Assembly: GCA_017985935.1 (NCBI GenBank)
Contig: JAGNWT010000009.1
Coordinates: 1-54,980 of the forward strand
Direction of reading: 5' to 3'
Source of the DNA: Anaerolineales bacterium
GTDB lineage: Bacteria; Chloroflexota; Anaerolineae; Anaerolineales; Villigracilaceae
DNA: 54,980 nucleotides
Shown here: positions 43,062 through 52,086 of the stretch, piece after piece
Position numbering within the stretch: position 1 is the stretch's first letter
Layout of the letters: each line of letters opens with the position of its first letter
Position numbers and translations under genes: made by a program
The notes under the pieces: model-generated
Database searches by the model: none
What the model was told of the DNA's origin: nothing
What the model saw: the letters and a program-made list of their open reading frames with translations, nothing else

Positions 43062-43100
43062 TAGGGGAAGGATCCCCTACCTATAATTCAAACATGGAGG
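43062..43100 (+). promoter_or_regulatory. Probable CsrA-binding region in the fliC leader
   Basis: TAGGGGA (43062-43068) and TCCCCTA (43073-43079) form a 7-bp hairpin whose loop is AGGA, showing the GGA that CsrA reads. A second GGA lies in the ribosome site GGAGG (43096-43100), seven bases before the ATG at 43107. This two-site layout matches the CsrA-repressed hag leader of Bacillus subtilis. CsrA is encoded at 35302. Confidence 0.6.
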
Positions 43101-43106
43101 TTTGAA

Positions 43107-44675
43107 ATGGCTACTGTAGATGTCACCCGCATTGCTTCAAATATCGGCGCTCTGAATTCCCTCAACTCTCTGACTGGTATCAACGCCAAACTGGCGACCC
43201 ATCAGACTCGTCTCTCGACCGGCAAGCGCATCAACAGCGCTTCCGATGACCCCGCCGGCTTGACCATCGCCACCAAGATGCTTGCCCGCTCGGAAGGTTT
43301 GAAAGTTACGCTCGACAACATCGGTGATGCCAAGAACATGCTCTCCGTCGCCGAAGGCGGCTTGAGCAAGATGACCGACATCATCGTGCAAATGCGCAAT
43401 AAGGCTGAGCAGGCTGCTTCCGATACGCTCGGTTCTTCAGAGCGCGCTACGATCCAGACCCAGCTTTCGTCCTATGCTCAACAGCTGCAAGACATCGTTG
43501 ACCAGACCAAATGGAACGGCGTGAAACTGCTCGACATCACCACCGGCACCAAGCAATTCCAGACCGGTGTGGATGAAGGCGAAACCACGACCTGGAGCAT
43601 GGCTTCCAACCTCGCCCCCGCTGGTTTGAACCTCTCCGCCAACCAGGTTGGTGATGCGGTCTCCGTCAGCAGTGCAGACACTGGCTTTGTCAATGTTGGC
43701 GCAGGCGCTCAGGTTGTCCAGGGCGGAACCTTGGGCAACATGACCAAGCTTACGACCGGTGGATACTCCTTCGAGGTTTTGGGCAAGGCTACCGATGCCA
43801 CCCACGGTTCTGCGACCGCCTCCACCGCTCTCTTGACCGGCGTCTCTGGTCTCTCCACAGCCACCACCGGCACAGCCGCGGCTGAAGCATCTGGTCACTT
43901 CCGTGTGACGATCACCGGCAAGGATGATACTCTTGACACGATCTCTTACAAGGTTGAAAACCTGGATGACAATACCTGGGGCACCAGTGGCTCAGTGACA
44001 GTCAGCGGTCAGTCTTTGGCAGATGCTGCAGGCACAATGATCGTGCAAGACAGCGCCACCGCTCTCAACCACCACCTCGGTGTTGAGTTGAACCTGGTCA
44101 GTGGTCGTCTCGGTCTCGTGGTCGGTCAGACCATGGAGTACGAGTACATCAAGCAGGGACAGGCCAAGGTTGAGATGAATGACGGCTCCGGCGTGGCGAT
44201 GGAAATTGCCAAGAACGCCACCGGCACTCAGACAGGAACCTACGCCTACGTCACAGCGAACAACACCGCTGATTACAACTCCGGTCGCGGCGCGACCATC
44301 CGCCTGAACGCAGTTGCAAGTGTGTCCGTTGGTAACAAGGCTGCCTTCACCTACAAAGCGGACAATCGCTACCTCGTGGACGTGTCATCCGCTTCCAAGG
44401 CTGGTGCTTACATGACCACAGCGAACAACGCTCTCGACAAGGTCACCAGCGCGATCTCTGACCTCGGTTCTCTGATGGCTCGCTTGACCTTCAAGGAAGA
44501 CTCAGTCGCTACAGCCCAGGTCAACGTGGAAGCTTCTTACAACCGCATTATGAACGCCAACATGGCTGAAGAACAGATGAATGCTTCGAAGTTCTCCATC
44601 CTGCAACAGACGGCGATCGCGATGCTCGCGCAAGCCAACCAGGCTCCGCAGAACCTCCTCAGCCTCTTCCGCTAG
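43107..44675 (+). CDS. fliC: Flagellin
   Basis: The protein has 522 residues. The conserved ends are clear: LNSLTGINAKLATHQTRLSTGKRINSASDDPAGLTIATKMLARSEGL at the N-terminus and NMAEEQMNASKFSILQQTAIAMLAQANQAPQNLLSLFR at the C-terminus. Both form the filament core. The middle (about 150-410) is a Thr/Ser/Gly-rich surface domain, likely variable and perhaps modified. It is the only flagellin gene in the window. It has its own sigma-28 promoter, a long leader with a likely CsrA site and a strong hairpin behind. Confidence 0.97.
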   Translation: MATVDVTRIASNIGALNSLNSLTGINAKLATHQTRLSTGKRINSASDDPAGLTIATKMLARSEGLKVTLDNIGDAKNMLSVAEGGLSKMTDIIVQMRNKAEQAASDTLGSSERATIQTQLSSYAQQLQDIVDQTKWNGVKLLDITTGTKQFQTGVDEGETTTWSMASNLAPAGLNLSANQVGDAVSVSSADTGFVNVGAGAQVVQGGTLGNMTKLTTGGYSFEVLGKATDATHGSATASTALLTGVSGLSTATTGTAAAEASGHFRVTITGKDDTLDTISYKVENLDDNTWGTSGSVTVSGQSLADAAGTMIVQDSATALNHHLGVELNLVSGRLGLVVGQTMEYEYIKQGQAKVEMNDGSGVAMEIAKNATGTQTGTYAYVTANNTADYNSGRGATIRLNAVASVSVGNKAAFTYKADNRYLVDVSSASKAGAYMTTANNALDKVTSAISDLGSLMARLTFKEDSVATAQVNVEASYNRIMNANMAEEQMNASKFSILQQTAIAMLAQANQAPQNLLSLFR

Positions 44676-44711
44676 GATGACGGGACCTTCATAGCAAGCG
44701 ATACGAATTCA

Positions 44712-44740
44712 TTGGGGAGGCGCCTCCGGCGCCTCCCCAA
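44712..44740 (+). terminator. 13-bp perfect hairpin after fliC
   Basis: TTGGGGAGGCGCC and GGCGCCTCCCCAA pair without mismatch around a 3-base loop, 36 bases after the fliC stop. No T run follows, so it may protect the abundant fliC mRNA or attenuate read-through into fliD instead of being a classical terminator. Confidence 0.7.
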
Positions 44741-44797
44741 CAACCCTTCAAGGTAAAGTAATTTCTTGAGGCGGCCCAAACAAAACGAAGGTGAACC

Positions 44798-46513
44798 ATG
44801 GCAACAACGATCACATCCATAGATGCCTCGATCAAGAACCTGGCAGTCCCATTTCAGACAGCGATCAAGACACAGATCGAGTCTGAAAGTGCGCCGCTTA
44901 AGCGGATCCAGGTTTTAAAGGATAGTATCGAAGTTCGCAAGGGCGTGTACACGGATGTGAAGACCAACCTCGACGCGCTGCAAAGCGCGATGCAGGCCTT
45001 GATCAGTTCGCAATCGACCTATGGTCTCACCAGCACATCAAAATCAAGTGTGGTCCCTGCCACCAGCGGCACGACCGTCCTCTCGATCAGCAAGACCAGC
45101 GAAACAGCCGCCGCAACCGATTACGATTTTTATGTCACCAAGCTTGCCAAGGCTCACAGCCGCGCAACCGCCGCCGCAGCCAGCCCGGATATCGCCCTTA
45201 ACAAGAGCGGAACCTTCTGGATGGGCGGAACGGGCACAGCCAACCTGCAAACAGAAACTGAGCCCGGCGTGTACTCGGACTTTGTGGCATCCACCTCCCT
45301 GACAGCCGCCTCTGCCATTTCGGCAGCCAGCGGTCAAAAGGAACTTGGCACCGGCACCTACACCCTGCAGGTGCGTGACTCATCCAGTGTGCGCCAGTTC
45401 CGCCTGGTTGATGCTGATGGTAACGCGGTCTCTGTCCGCAAGTCTGACGGCTCCACCGGCTACACCTCTGAATGGCAGACCATGAACGATGGTGTGTTCG
45501 ATACAGGGCGCGGACAATCGCTCACCCTGAACAAATCCGGCGGATTGGAAACCACAAGTTTCTACTACACCGCCAAAGGCACATCCATCTCGATCAGCAC
45601 CAGCGATACCCAGCGAAGCATCGTCGCCTCGATCAACGCCGCTCTTCAACCTGAAGGGCATGATTTCAGAGCTTCGATCGTTTCCAACCAATTGGTACTC
45701 ACCTCCTCGCAGACCGGCGCGAACCACTCCATGATCTATACCGATGGAGCGAGCCTGGGCTTCAACACCCTGCTGCAAAGCGCGCAGAATGCCGAGTTCA
45801 CGGTCAACGGGATGAACGTCTCCCGCGCCAGCAACGCCAACTTGACCGATGTGGTCGATGGGCTCACCATCAATCTGGCTGGCGACGCAGAAGGCAAGAG
45901 CGCCAGATTGAGCGTCACCGCGAACAACGATAAAGCCCTCGGATTGATGAACGCGTTGGTCACAAAATTCAACGCATCCATCACACATCTGAAAGACAAG
46001 ATGGCATCCACATCCAAGACCGAGAACGGCAAGACCACCTACACCCGCGGCCCACTCAGCGGTGAAACCGTCTTCAGCAATTTCCGCTCAGACATGCTCT
46101 ACCGCATGAGCCGCAGTTACACGAACACCGGAAATTACAAACGGCTTGAAGAAGTCGGTCTATCCTTCGATAAGGATATGAAGCTGACCCTGGACAGCAC
46201 CAAGTTCAGCGATGCGATCAAGAACAACAAGGCGGATGTCACCGCCCTGTTGGATGCGGGCATGGGTGAAATGAACACCATGCTCTCACGCTACACCGGC
46301 ACCAGCGGACTGCTTACAAAATCCTTGAGTTCCTTTGAGACCCAAAGCAAGGATTACGATCAACGCATTGCCAAATACAATGCCTCGCTCGAAATTCGCA
46401 AACAGTCCCTGTACAACCAATACATTGAATATCAGGCACAACTGGTTGACCTTGGCAATACCGCCACCATGTTCGGCATCAACCTCGGCTCGAACGTAAA
46501 CACCTCGGGCTAG
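44798..46513 (+). CDS. fliD: Filament cap protein FliD
   Basis: The protein has 571 residues. The N-terminal helix with AVPFQTAIKTQIESESAPLKRIQVLKDSIEVRK and the C-terminal coiled coil (KSLSSFETQSKDYDQRIAKYNASLEIRKQSLYNQYIEYQAQLVDL) are typical FliD ends. The centre is Ser/Thr-rich beta structure (FliD D2-D3). It caps the growing filament and folds flagellin subunits. AAGG precedes the ATG. Confidence 0.93.
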   Translation: MATTITSIDASIKNLAVPFQTAIKTQIESESAPLKRIQVLKDSIEVRKGVYTDVKTNLDALQSAMQALISSQSTYGLTSTSKSSVVPATSGTTVLSISKTSETAAATDYDFYVTKLAKAHSRATAAAASPDIALNKSGTFWMGGTGTANLQTETEPGVYSDFVASTSLTAASAISAASGQKELGTGTYTLQVRDSSSVRQFRLVDADGNAVSVRKSDGSTGYTSEWQTMNDGVFDTGRGQSLTLNKSGGLETTSFYYTAKGTSISISTSDTQRSIVASINAALQPEGHDFRASIVSNQLVLTSSQTGANHSMIYTDGASLGFNTLLQSAQNAEFTVNGMNVSRASNANLTDVVDGLTINLAGDAEGKSARLSVTANNDKALGLMNALVTKFNASITHLKDKMASTSKTENGKTTYTRGPLSGETVFSNFRSDMLYRMSRSYTNTGNYKRLEEVGLSFDKDMKLTLDSTKFSDAIKNNKADVTALLDAGMGEMNTMLSRYTGTSGLLTKSLSSFETQSKDYDQRIAKYNASLEIRKQSLYNQYIEYQAQLVDLGNTATMFGINLGSNVNTSG

Positions 46514-46580
46514 ATACTTGACCTGAAGATTCCAACATCCAAATCTTGAAAAATTTTCAAGGCTGGAAGGATCGTGAACC

Positions 46581-46913
46581 ATGAACGAATCATCCATAAA
46601 ACCAATCAGTGGAGTACAGCTTTCGGATGGCAGCGCCATCTCCCGGGCGCTGGCGGCGGCACAAGCAGAATCAGCCGCGCAGGTCCGTGTGAATGATGCG
46701 GCGCACAAGGCCAGTTCGCAGGTCGAGACCAAGAAGGCAGCCAACGAACTCGCAAGCCTGGCGAATGTATCCATCCATTTCCGTGTGGATGAAGCGACGA
46801 ACAATGTCACCGTTTTCCTGGTAGACAGAAAAACCAAAAAGGTTTTGCGCTCCATCCCTTCCAATGAACTTCAAAAGCTCCAGATCAGCGATCTGTTAAA
46901 GCTCACCATTTGA
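46581..46913 (+). CDS. flaG: FlaG family protein
   Basis: The protein has 110 residues. An Ala-rich N-terminal half is followed by the FlaG domain VSIHFRVDEATNNVTVFLVDRKTKKVLRSIPSNELQKL. FlaG proteins affect filament length in several bacteria and are commonly encoded by fliD. Here it follows fliD by 67 bases. Confidence 0.88.
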   Translation: MNESSIKPISGVQLSDGSAISRALAAAQAESAAQVRVNDAAHKASSQVETKKAANELASLANVSIHFRVDEATNNVTVFLVDRKTKKVLRSIPSNELQKLQISDLLKLTI

Positions 46914-47065
46914 TACAGGTCCTGTTCTCCTGTCAGGCAAAATCACGCAAGGTCGCACATTGCACCCCTGCGGCTCTGCGTCTTTGCTTTAAAAAGCAGG
47001 ATCAGTGCAGACCCGTGTAAACAAATGAACCAGAAAATTTTTATGCCGAATTAATGTAGCTTTAC

Positions 47066-47092
47066 TCAAGTTCGACACGGCATAGCCGAAAC
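47066..47092 (+). promoter_or_regulatory. FliA (sigma-28) promoter of fliS
   Basis: TCAAGTTC, an 11-base spacer and GCCGAAAC match sigma-28 at six of eight -35 bases, and the -10 is identical to that of fliC. The start codon of fliS is 52 bases downstream. Confidence 0.8.
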
Positions 47093-47143
47093 TGATAGTG
47101 TAAGAACAAAATAGCATTCGCGAAAATACCGAGGATTCAGACC

Positions 47144-47515
47144 ATGTTTCAAACAGCTTATCGCAACCAATATCGGCAACAGGATGTAATGAACGCCAGC
47201 CCGCTGCGCCTCGTCATCATGACCTACGATCTGGCGATCCGCTCGTGCGAGCAGCAGGATTTCGGAAAAGCGATCAAGACCATCAGCGCGCTGCGCGATG
47301 CCCTTGACCTGGACTATCCTGAAGTTGCCGCTGGTCTCTTCCGCTTGTACCAATGGTGCCTCGATTGCATTCGCAAAGGTGACTACAACTCCGCGATCAC
47401 CACCCTTTCTGAGCTGCGCAGCGCATGGATCGCCACCGAAGAAAAGATCTCCGCCCGTCAGGTTGTGACCGTCGCCCCCACATACTCGACCTCTTTCGGC
47501 AACATCTTGACCTAA
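47144..47515 (+). CDS. fliS: Flagellin export chaperone FliS
   Basis: The protein has 123 residues and is all helical. It starts MFQTAYRNQYRQQDVMNASPLRLVIMTYDLAIRSCEQQDFGKAIK, the FliS signature with the helix that grips the flagellin C-terminus. It prevents early flagellin polymerisation. It is transcribed from its own sigma-28 promoter and closed by a strong terminator, so it is monocistronic here, unlike the common fliD-fliS pair. Confidence 0.93.
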   Translation: MFQTAYRNQYRQQDVMNASPLRLVIMTYDLAIRSCEQQDFGKAIKTISALRDALDLDYPEVAAGLFRLYQWCLDCIRKGDYNSAITTLSELRSAWIATEEKISARQVVTVAPTYSTSFGNILT

Positions 47516-47550
47516 ATCGCCGATTTTTATCAAAAAACAACCCAAAAGAT

Positions 47551-47588
47551 AACAAAACGCCTTTCCGAAAGGAAATAGGCGTTTTGTT
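47551..47588 (+). terminator. Strong intrinsic terminator after fliS
   Basis: AACAAAACGCCT and AGGCGTTTTGTT form a 12-bp outer stem. An inner TTCC-GAAA-GGAA tetraloop stem extends it, and a T run follows. It ends the late fliC-fliS block. Confidence 0.93.
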
Positions 47589-47625
47589 TTTATTCACACA
47601 AAATTTATTTTAACTTCACACTGCT

Positions 47626-47655
47626 TTTACTGTGGCAAAACGCCTCCTTTGATAA
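47626..47655 (+). promoter_or_regulatory. Putative sigma-70 promoter of the flgC-fliE-fliF operon
   Basis: TTTACT, an 18-base spacer and TGATAA lie 26 bases before the flgC start, right behind a strong terminator. It has the same TTTAC opening as the putative promoters of flbD, fliR and cheA. Confidence 0.5.
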
Positions 47656-47680
47656 TATCGAACCGACTAAGGAGAAGATT

Positions 47681-48130
47681 ATGAGTTTCTGGAATTCCCT
47701 CCGAATTGGTTTATCCGGGCTGACGGCACAGCGAATGCGCCTGGACCTGATCTCGAACAACATTGCCAACGCGCAAACCACCCGCACCGAAAAAGGCGGC
47801 GCCTACCAACGCCAGGATGTGGTCTTCCTGCCGGAAGAACAAAATGATTTTCTGCCCAAGCTGGTGGCTGCCCGCCGCAGGCAGGATGGAACGAGCCTGC
47901 AGGGCGGCGTCAAAGTGGCTGAGGTCACAACGGATACTGAAGTTGGACCGAGGGTATATGACCCGACCCACCCCGATGCCGACGCTGAAGGTTTTGTCAC
48001 CCTTCCCAATGTGGACATCGTGGTTGAAATGACCAATATGCTCTCTGCCACCCGTTCTTATGAAGCGAACCTTGCTTCAGTGGAAGCTTCAAAACGCATG
48101 GCGCTCAAAGCGCTTGAGATCGGCAGGTAA
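47681..48130 (+). CDS. flgC: Flagellar rod protein FlgC
   Basis: The protein has 149 residues. N-terminal LRIGLSGLTAQRMRLDLISNNIANAQTTRTEKGGAYQRQDVVF and C-terminal GFVTLPNVDIVVEMTNMLSATRSYEANLASVEASKRMALKALEIG are clear FlgC marks. It builds the proximal rod with FlgB. Here flgC comes first in the operon while flgB is the second-last visible gene at 54.4 kb, an unusual separation of a normally adjacent pair. Confidence 0.95.
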   Translation: MSFWNSLRIGLSGLTAQRMRLDLISNNIANAQTTRTEKGGAYQRQDVVFLPEEQNDFLPKLVAARRRQDGTSLQGGVKVAEVTTDTEVGPRVYDPTHPDADAEGFVTLPNVDIVVEMTNMLSATRSYEANLASVEASKRMALKALEIGR

Positions 48131-48132
48131 TC

Positions 48133-48438
48133 ATGGCTATCTCCCCCATTAATTCCAGACCCATCCCCGTCATTCAAGACATCAATGCCACGCAGAAACC
48201 TTCTGCCAGCAGCAACACCCAGCAGATCACAAAATCATTTGAAGACATGCTCAATACGCTCAACCAATCACAGCTGAATACAGACAGCCTTGTTGAGCAA
48301 ATGGCACGCGGCGAAGATGTGGATCTGCACACGGTGATGATCGCGATGGAAGAGAACAATGTGAACTTCAATGTAGCGCTCGGCATCCGCGACAAACTGG
48401 TCGAAGCCTATCGCGAGATCATGAGAATGCAAGTCTAA
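48133..48438 (+). CDS. fliE: Hook-basal body complex protein FliE
   Basis: The protein has 101 residues, normal for FliE. SFEDMLNTLNQSQLNTDSLVEQMARGEDVDLHTVMIAMEENNVNFNVALGIRDKLVEAYREIMRMQV is the conserved helical core. FliE links the MS ring to the rod. It lies two bases behind flgC and 21 before fliF. Confidence 0.95.
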   Translation: MAISPINSRPIPVIQDINATQKPSASSNTQQITKSFEDMLNTLNQSQLNTDSLVEQMARGEDVDLHTVMIAMEENNVNFNVALGIRDKLVEAYREIMRMQV

Positions 48439-48459
48439 AAATCATCCGGGACTTTACTT

Positions 48460-50148
48460 ATGCTTACCAATGTTCAACAACAATTCGTGACGTTATGGAA
48501 AAAACAAAGCCTTGGGAAACAGATCACCATGGCTGCGCTTGTATTGTCCATGTTGATCCTGACCCCGGTGCTGGTAAGTTGGGCGAATACGCCGAGCTAC
48601 TCTGTGGCTTACACAGGTCTCAGTGAAGAGGATGCAGCCCAGATCGTTCAGAAGTTGGACGAGAACAACATCACCTATCAGCTCAAGAGCAGCGGCACCA
48701 TTGAAGTACCCAGTGACCAGGTGTACACCACACGTTTATTGATGGCTCGCGAAGGGTTGCCCCAATCGAGCACGGTCGGGTATGAGTTGTTCAGCGGAAG
48801 TTCCATGCTGGGGATGACAGAATTCTCACAAAAAGTAAATTATCAACGCGCCATCGAAGGCGAGTTGGAGCGGACCATTGGCAGCATTAAAGCTGTGAAA
48901 GCAGTACGTGTCCATTTGGTGATCCCTGAAAAGAGCCTGCTCACGTCGGTCCAATCACTTGCCACGGCATCTGTGACCATGCAGATCAACCCCGGCGAGG
49001 TGCTGGACGACTCGCAGGTACGGGCGATCACACATTTGGTCGCAAGCAGTGTGGAAGGGTTGAAACCGGAGAACGTGGTGGTGGTCGATGGCAACGGCAA
49101 CCTGCTGGCTTCTGGCGAAAGCTCTGAAAACGAAATGAACTTGTCCATGAAGGATGAGCAGCGTTCGATCGAGAATGCGTACGCGCTCGAAGTGCAGAAA
49201 AAAGTGCAAGCCATTCTGGATAAGATCCTCGGTCCCAATCGTTCGGTTGTGCAAGCCACCGTTGAAATGGACTGGACCCAGCGCGAAGTCACATCGAACA
49301 CATACTCCCCCACCGAAGTGGCGATCCGCAGTTCGCAGGTGATCAACGAAGTCTCGAGCAGCGGCGGCACGACCGGGGGCGTCCCGGGCGCTACATCAAA
49401 CCTGCCCACACCCGTTGCAACCACCACCGGCTCGGGGTCTGAAAGTTACCAGCGCAGTGAAGAAACATTGAACTATGAGGTCAGCCAGGTCCAGTCGCAC
49501 GAAGTCAGCGCGCCGGGCAAGGTCAGCCGCATCTCAGTTTCTGTCATGGTGGATAACATCAGCGACGCCGCGCAAATGGAGATCATTCGATCTGCGGTTC
49601 AGGTTGCAGCAGGAATTGATACAACCCGCGGCGATCAGGTGGCGGTGGAATCTTTTGCGTTCGACCGCACCGCACTGGATGCGCTCAGCACCGAGCTTGC
49701 TCAACAACAGCAGCAGGAACTTTACCTGCGCATCGGCGCCGGAGTTGCGGCGGGGTTGGTGGTTCTCGCCCTGCTCTTCTTCATCCTGCGGTTGATCAAC
49801 AACACACGCAACGCATCCAAGGAAACCTGGAAGCCCGTGATGCTGCCCGTGGGAGAAGTCTCAGCCCTTGGTGAGCCTGACTACAAGGTAGCAGCCATGA
49901 AGTTGCAAGATGACCTGTCTCAAGCGCTCTCCCGCCTTGCCGAAAAAGATGGCGGCACAGGCAGTGTAATGCCCATGAATCCCAAAGTGGAAAGTAATGA
50001 AGATGTGGTGGTTCAGCTTCGGTCCAAGACCGCCCGATCATCTGATGAAGAACAGAACGCGCGGATCATTACCAGGCTTACCGAAGAAAATCCCGCAACA
50101 GTCGCTGAGATCATTCAGATCTGGTTGAACGAAGGGAAGAAGTCATGA
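48460..50148 (+). CDS. fliF: MS-ring protein FliF
   Basis: The protein has 562 residues. TM helices lie at about 24-44 and 422-445, with ring-building domains between (SVAYTGLSEEDAAQIVQKLDENNITYQL; FSQKVNYQRAIEGELERTIGSIKAVKAVRVHLVIP). A Ser/Gly/Thr-rich loop sits around 300-330, and the C-terminal FliG-binding tail ends ENPATVAEIIQIWLNEGKKS. It is the base on which the motor assembles. Its end overlaps the fliG start by four bases. Confidence 0.96.
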   Translation: MLTNVQQQFVTLWKKQSLGKQITMAALVLSMLILTPVLVSWANTPSYSVAYTGLSEEDAAQIVQKLDENNITYQLKSSGTIEVPSDQVYTTRLLMAREGLPQSSTVGYELFSGSSMLGMTEFSQKVNYQRAIEGELERTIGSIKAVKAVRVHLVIPEKSLLTSVQSLATASVTMQINPGEVLDDSQVRAITHLVASSVEGLKPENVVVVDGNGNLLASGESSENEMNLSMKDEQRSIENAYALEVQKKVQAILDKILGPNRSVVQATVEMDWTQREVTSNTYSPTEVAIRSSQVINEVSSSGGTTGGVPGATSNLPTPVATTTGSGSESYQRSEETLNYEVSQVQSHEVSAPGKVSRISVSVMVDNISDAAQMEIIRSAVQVAAGIDTTRGDQVAVESFAFDRTALDALSTELAQQQQQELYLRIGAGVAAGLVVLALLFFILRLINNTRNASKETWKPVMLPVGEVSALGEPDYKVAAMKLQDDLSQALSRLAEKDGGTGSVMPMNPKVESNEDVVVQLRSKTARSSDEEQNARIITRLTEENPATVAEIIQIWLNEGKKS

Positions 50149-51146
50149 CCACCGGCATAGAGAAAGCATCGGCGCTCCTGCTTGGGCTTGGCGTAGACCG
50201 GTCATCCCGGGTGCTTCAATACCTGAATGAGGGCGAGATCGAACAGGTGTTGATGGTGCTTGGCAAGCCGGGCATGGTCTCGCCGGAAGTACGCCGCGAG
50301 GCTCTGCGTGAAGCCTGCGAACTCAGCATGTCAGACACTTCCGAAATGCGCGGCGGCATCGAATATTCCCGCCAGCTTTTGGCACGCGCTGTCGGTCCGC
50401 GCAGAGGAACGGAGATCCTTGAACGTATCTCTGTTCATCAACAGCTTTCATCCTTCGAAATGTTGAAGAACGCAAACACCACTGAAGTGGCATCGCTGCT
50501 TCAGGAGGAAATGCCGCAAACCATCGCCCTCGTGCTTTCGTATCTCGAAGCCAAAGTCGCTGCCGATATTCTGACGAGCATGCCAAAGGATATCCAGATC
50601 GAAGTTACACTGCGGCTCGCAGCCATGGACCGGGTCTCTCCGCAGGTCGTTCAACAGGTGGAAAAAAGCCTGAAGAGCAAACTCTCCAGCGTCATCAACG
50701 AAGCGGATTTTCGTGCCACGGGCGGCGTGACCTTTTTGGTCAAGGTGCTCAACCAGGTGGACCGCGGCGCGCAAAAATCCATTTTCGATGCCTTGGAAAC
50801 CACCAATGCCAAACTGGTGGAAGAGATCCGCGCCAACATGTTCACCTTTGACGATGTCATCAAACTCGATGACCGTGCCATGCAGCGTGTGCTGCGAGAC
50901 ATCAACAAGGCTGACCTGGCTCTCGCGCTCAAAGGTGCGCCGGATCGTTTGAGAGAGAAGGTCTTTTCCAATCTCTCGGAACGCGCGCGCGAAAACTTGA
51001 AAGAAGAGATCGACATCCTTGGTCCGCAGTTGGCTAAGAATGTTTACACAGCCCAAAGAAAGATCGTGGATGTTTGCCGATCACTGGAAGAGTCAGGCGA
51101 GATCGTCATCGCCGGCGGCGGAGGGGAAAATGAAGTCATTGTATAA
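50145..51146 (+). CDS. fliG: Flagellar motor switch protein FliG
   Basis: The protein has 333 residues. The middle-domain motif LLQEEMPQTIALVLSYLEAKVAADIL has Met where most FliG have His (EHPQ). The C-terminal torque domain LVEEIRANMFTFDDVIKLDDRAMQRVLRDINKADLALALKGA is intact, with its charged residues. FliG joins FliF to FliM and takes torque from MotA. The fliH start lies 17 bases before its stop. Confidence 0.96.
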   Translation: MTTGIEKASALLLGLGVDRSSRVLQYLNEGEIEQVLMVLGKPGMVSPEVRREALREACELSMSDTSEMRGGIEYSRQLLARAVGPRRGTEILERISVHQQLSSFEMLKNANTTEVASLLQEEMPQTIALVLSYLEAKVAADILTSMPKDIQIEVTLRLAAMDRVSPQVVQQVEKSLKSKLSSVINEADFRATGGVTFLVKVLNQVDRGAQKSIFDALETTNAKLVEEIRANMFTFDDVIKLDDRAMQRVLRDINKADLALALKGAPDRLREKVFSNLSERARENLKEEIDILGPQLAKNVYTAQRKIVDVCRSLEESGEIVIAGGGGENEVIV

Positions 51147-52083
51147 AGCAAGTCAAAATGAGACCCCCGCTGCGTGGAATCCGCCAGAGTTTGATGCCGA
51201 CTCCACCGTCAACACGCCAAGCATTAACAAGGAAGAAATTCTTTCCATCTTCCAAAACCTGGATGCTAACAGCCTGACAACCAAATCCGCTGCAACCGGA
51301 AAGGCTGTGAAGTCGAAGAATATTAAGTTCGCTTCGTGGCAGCCCGGGCAATTGGGACAGGTGCAATCGAAAGTGAATCCGGCGGAGTGGAACTTCATTG
51401 AAGTCACCGACACTCCCTTCGACAAGTCGTGGAAGGTGCAAAGCCCGGCTCCGGTCTCGAACCAGCCGTCTTTACAGCAGTTGGAAGAAAACGAGACCGC
51501 CCTGCTCATTGAACGCGCCCGTCATCAGGCTGAAGAGATCATCCTTGCCGCGCAAGCTGAAGCGGACGATATTCTGCTGCAGGCTGAGGCTGAGATCCAA
51601 GAGCAAAAGCAGGTGGGCTTTCAGCAGGGACAACGCGAAGCCCGAGCGGAGATCGAAGACGCGCTCAAGGCTGTGCATGCCACTGTCGAAGAGATCGAAA
51701 ACTGGAAACAGGAATTCTTTGCCCAGGGCGAACAGATCCTAATCGATATGCTGAAAGATATTTCCAGCAAAATGTTTGGCGAAGGTGCAAAACTTAATGC
51801 ACAAGCCCTGCACGCCAACTTGAGCCGGGTCATGGAAAACGCTCACGGACTCGGAGCATTAAAGGTCTTCCTCAACCCCAACGATGCAAGATTACTAGAC
51901 TCCTACTGGAGCGAACAACAAATGCTGATCCACGGGGAGCCGGTGAAGGTCATTGCATCCAACAGCATTACCCCAGGCGGATGCCTGATCAAAGGGAATA
52001 TTGGCACAGTGGATGGACGCGTGGAAACACAACTCAACGCCATCTTGAAATCACTGGATGAAACAGAAACCCCGGAAGAGTAG
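51130..52083 (+). CDS. fliH: Flagellar export regulator FliH
   Basis: The protein has 317 residues from ATG 51130, which follows GAGGGG and overlaps the end of fliG; a longer frame from 51019 lies inside fliG and is rejected. A long N-terminal region of low similarity precedes the coiled coil (about 156-235, ALLIERARHQAEEIILAAQAEADDILLQAEAEIQEQ). The FliH/HrpE-type C-terminus contains VFLNPNDARLL and GGCLIKGNIGTVDGRVETQLNAI. It dimerises and holds FliI at the export gate. Confidence 0.88.
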   Translation: MKSLYKASQNETPAAWNPPEFDADSTVNTPSINKEEILSIFQNLDANSLTTKSAATGKAVKSKNIKFASWQPGQLGQVQSKVNPAEWNFIEVTDTPFDKSWKVQSPAPVSNQPSLQQLEENETALLIERARHQAEEIILAAQAEADDILLQAEAEIQEQKQVGFQQGQREARAEIEDALKAVHATVEEIENWKQEFFAQGEQILIDMLKDISSKMFGEGAKLNAQALHANLSRVMENAHGLGALKVFLNPNDARLLDSYWSEQQMLIHGEPVKVIASNSITPGGCLIKGNIGTVDGRVETQLNAILKSLDETETPEE

Positions 52084-52086
52084 ATC

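Noticed and set aside
44752..44781. Possible sigma-28 promoter before fliD (TAAAGTAA ... GCCCAAAC)
   Set aside because: The spacer is 12 instead of 11 bases, and the start point would fall inside the ribosome site at about 44788, leaving almost no leader.
51019..51129. Longer start of FliH at 51019
   Set aside because: It overlaps fliG by over 120 bases, while ATG 51130 has a GAGGGG ribosome site and a normal short overlap.
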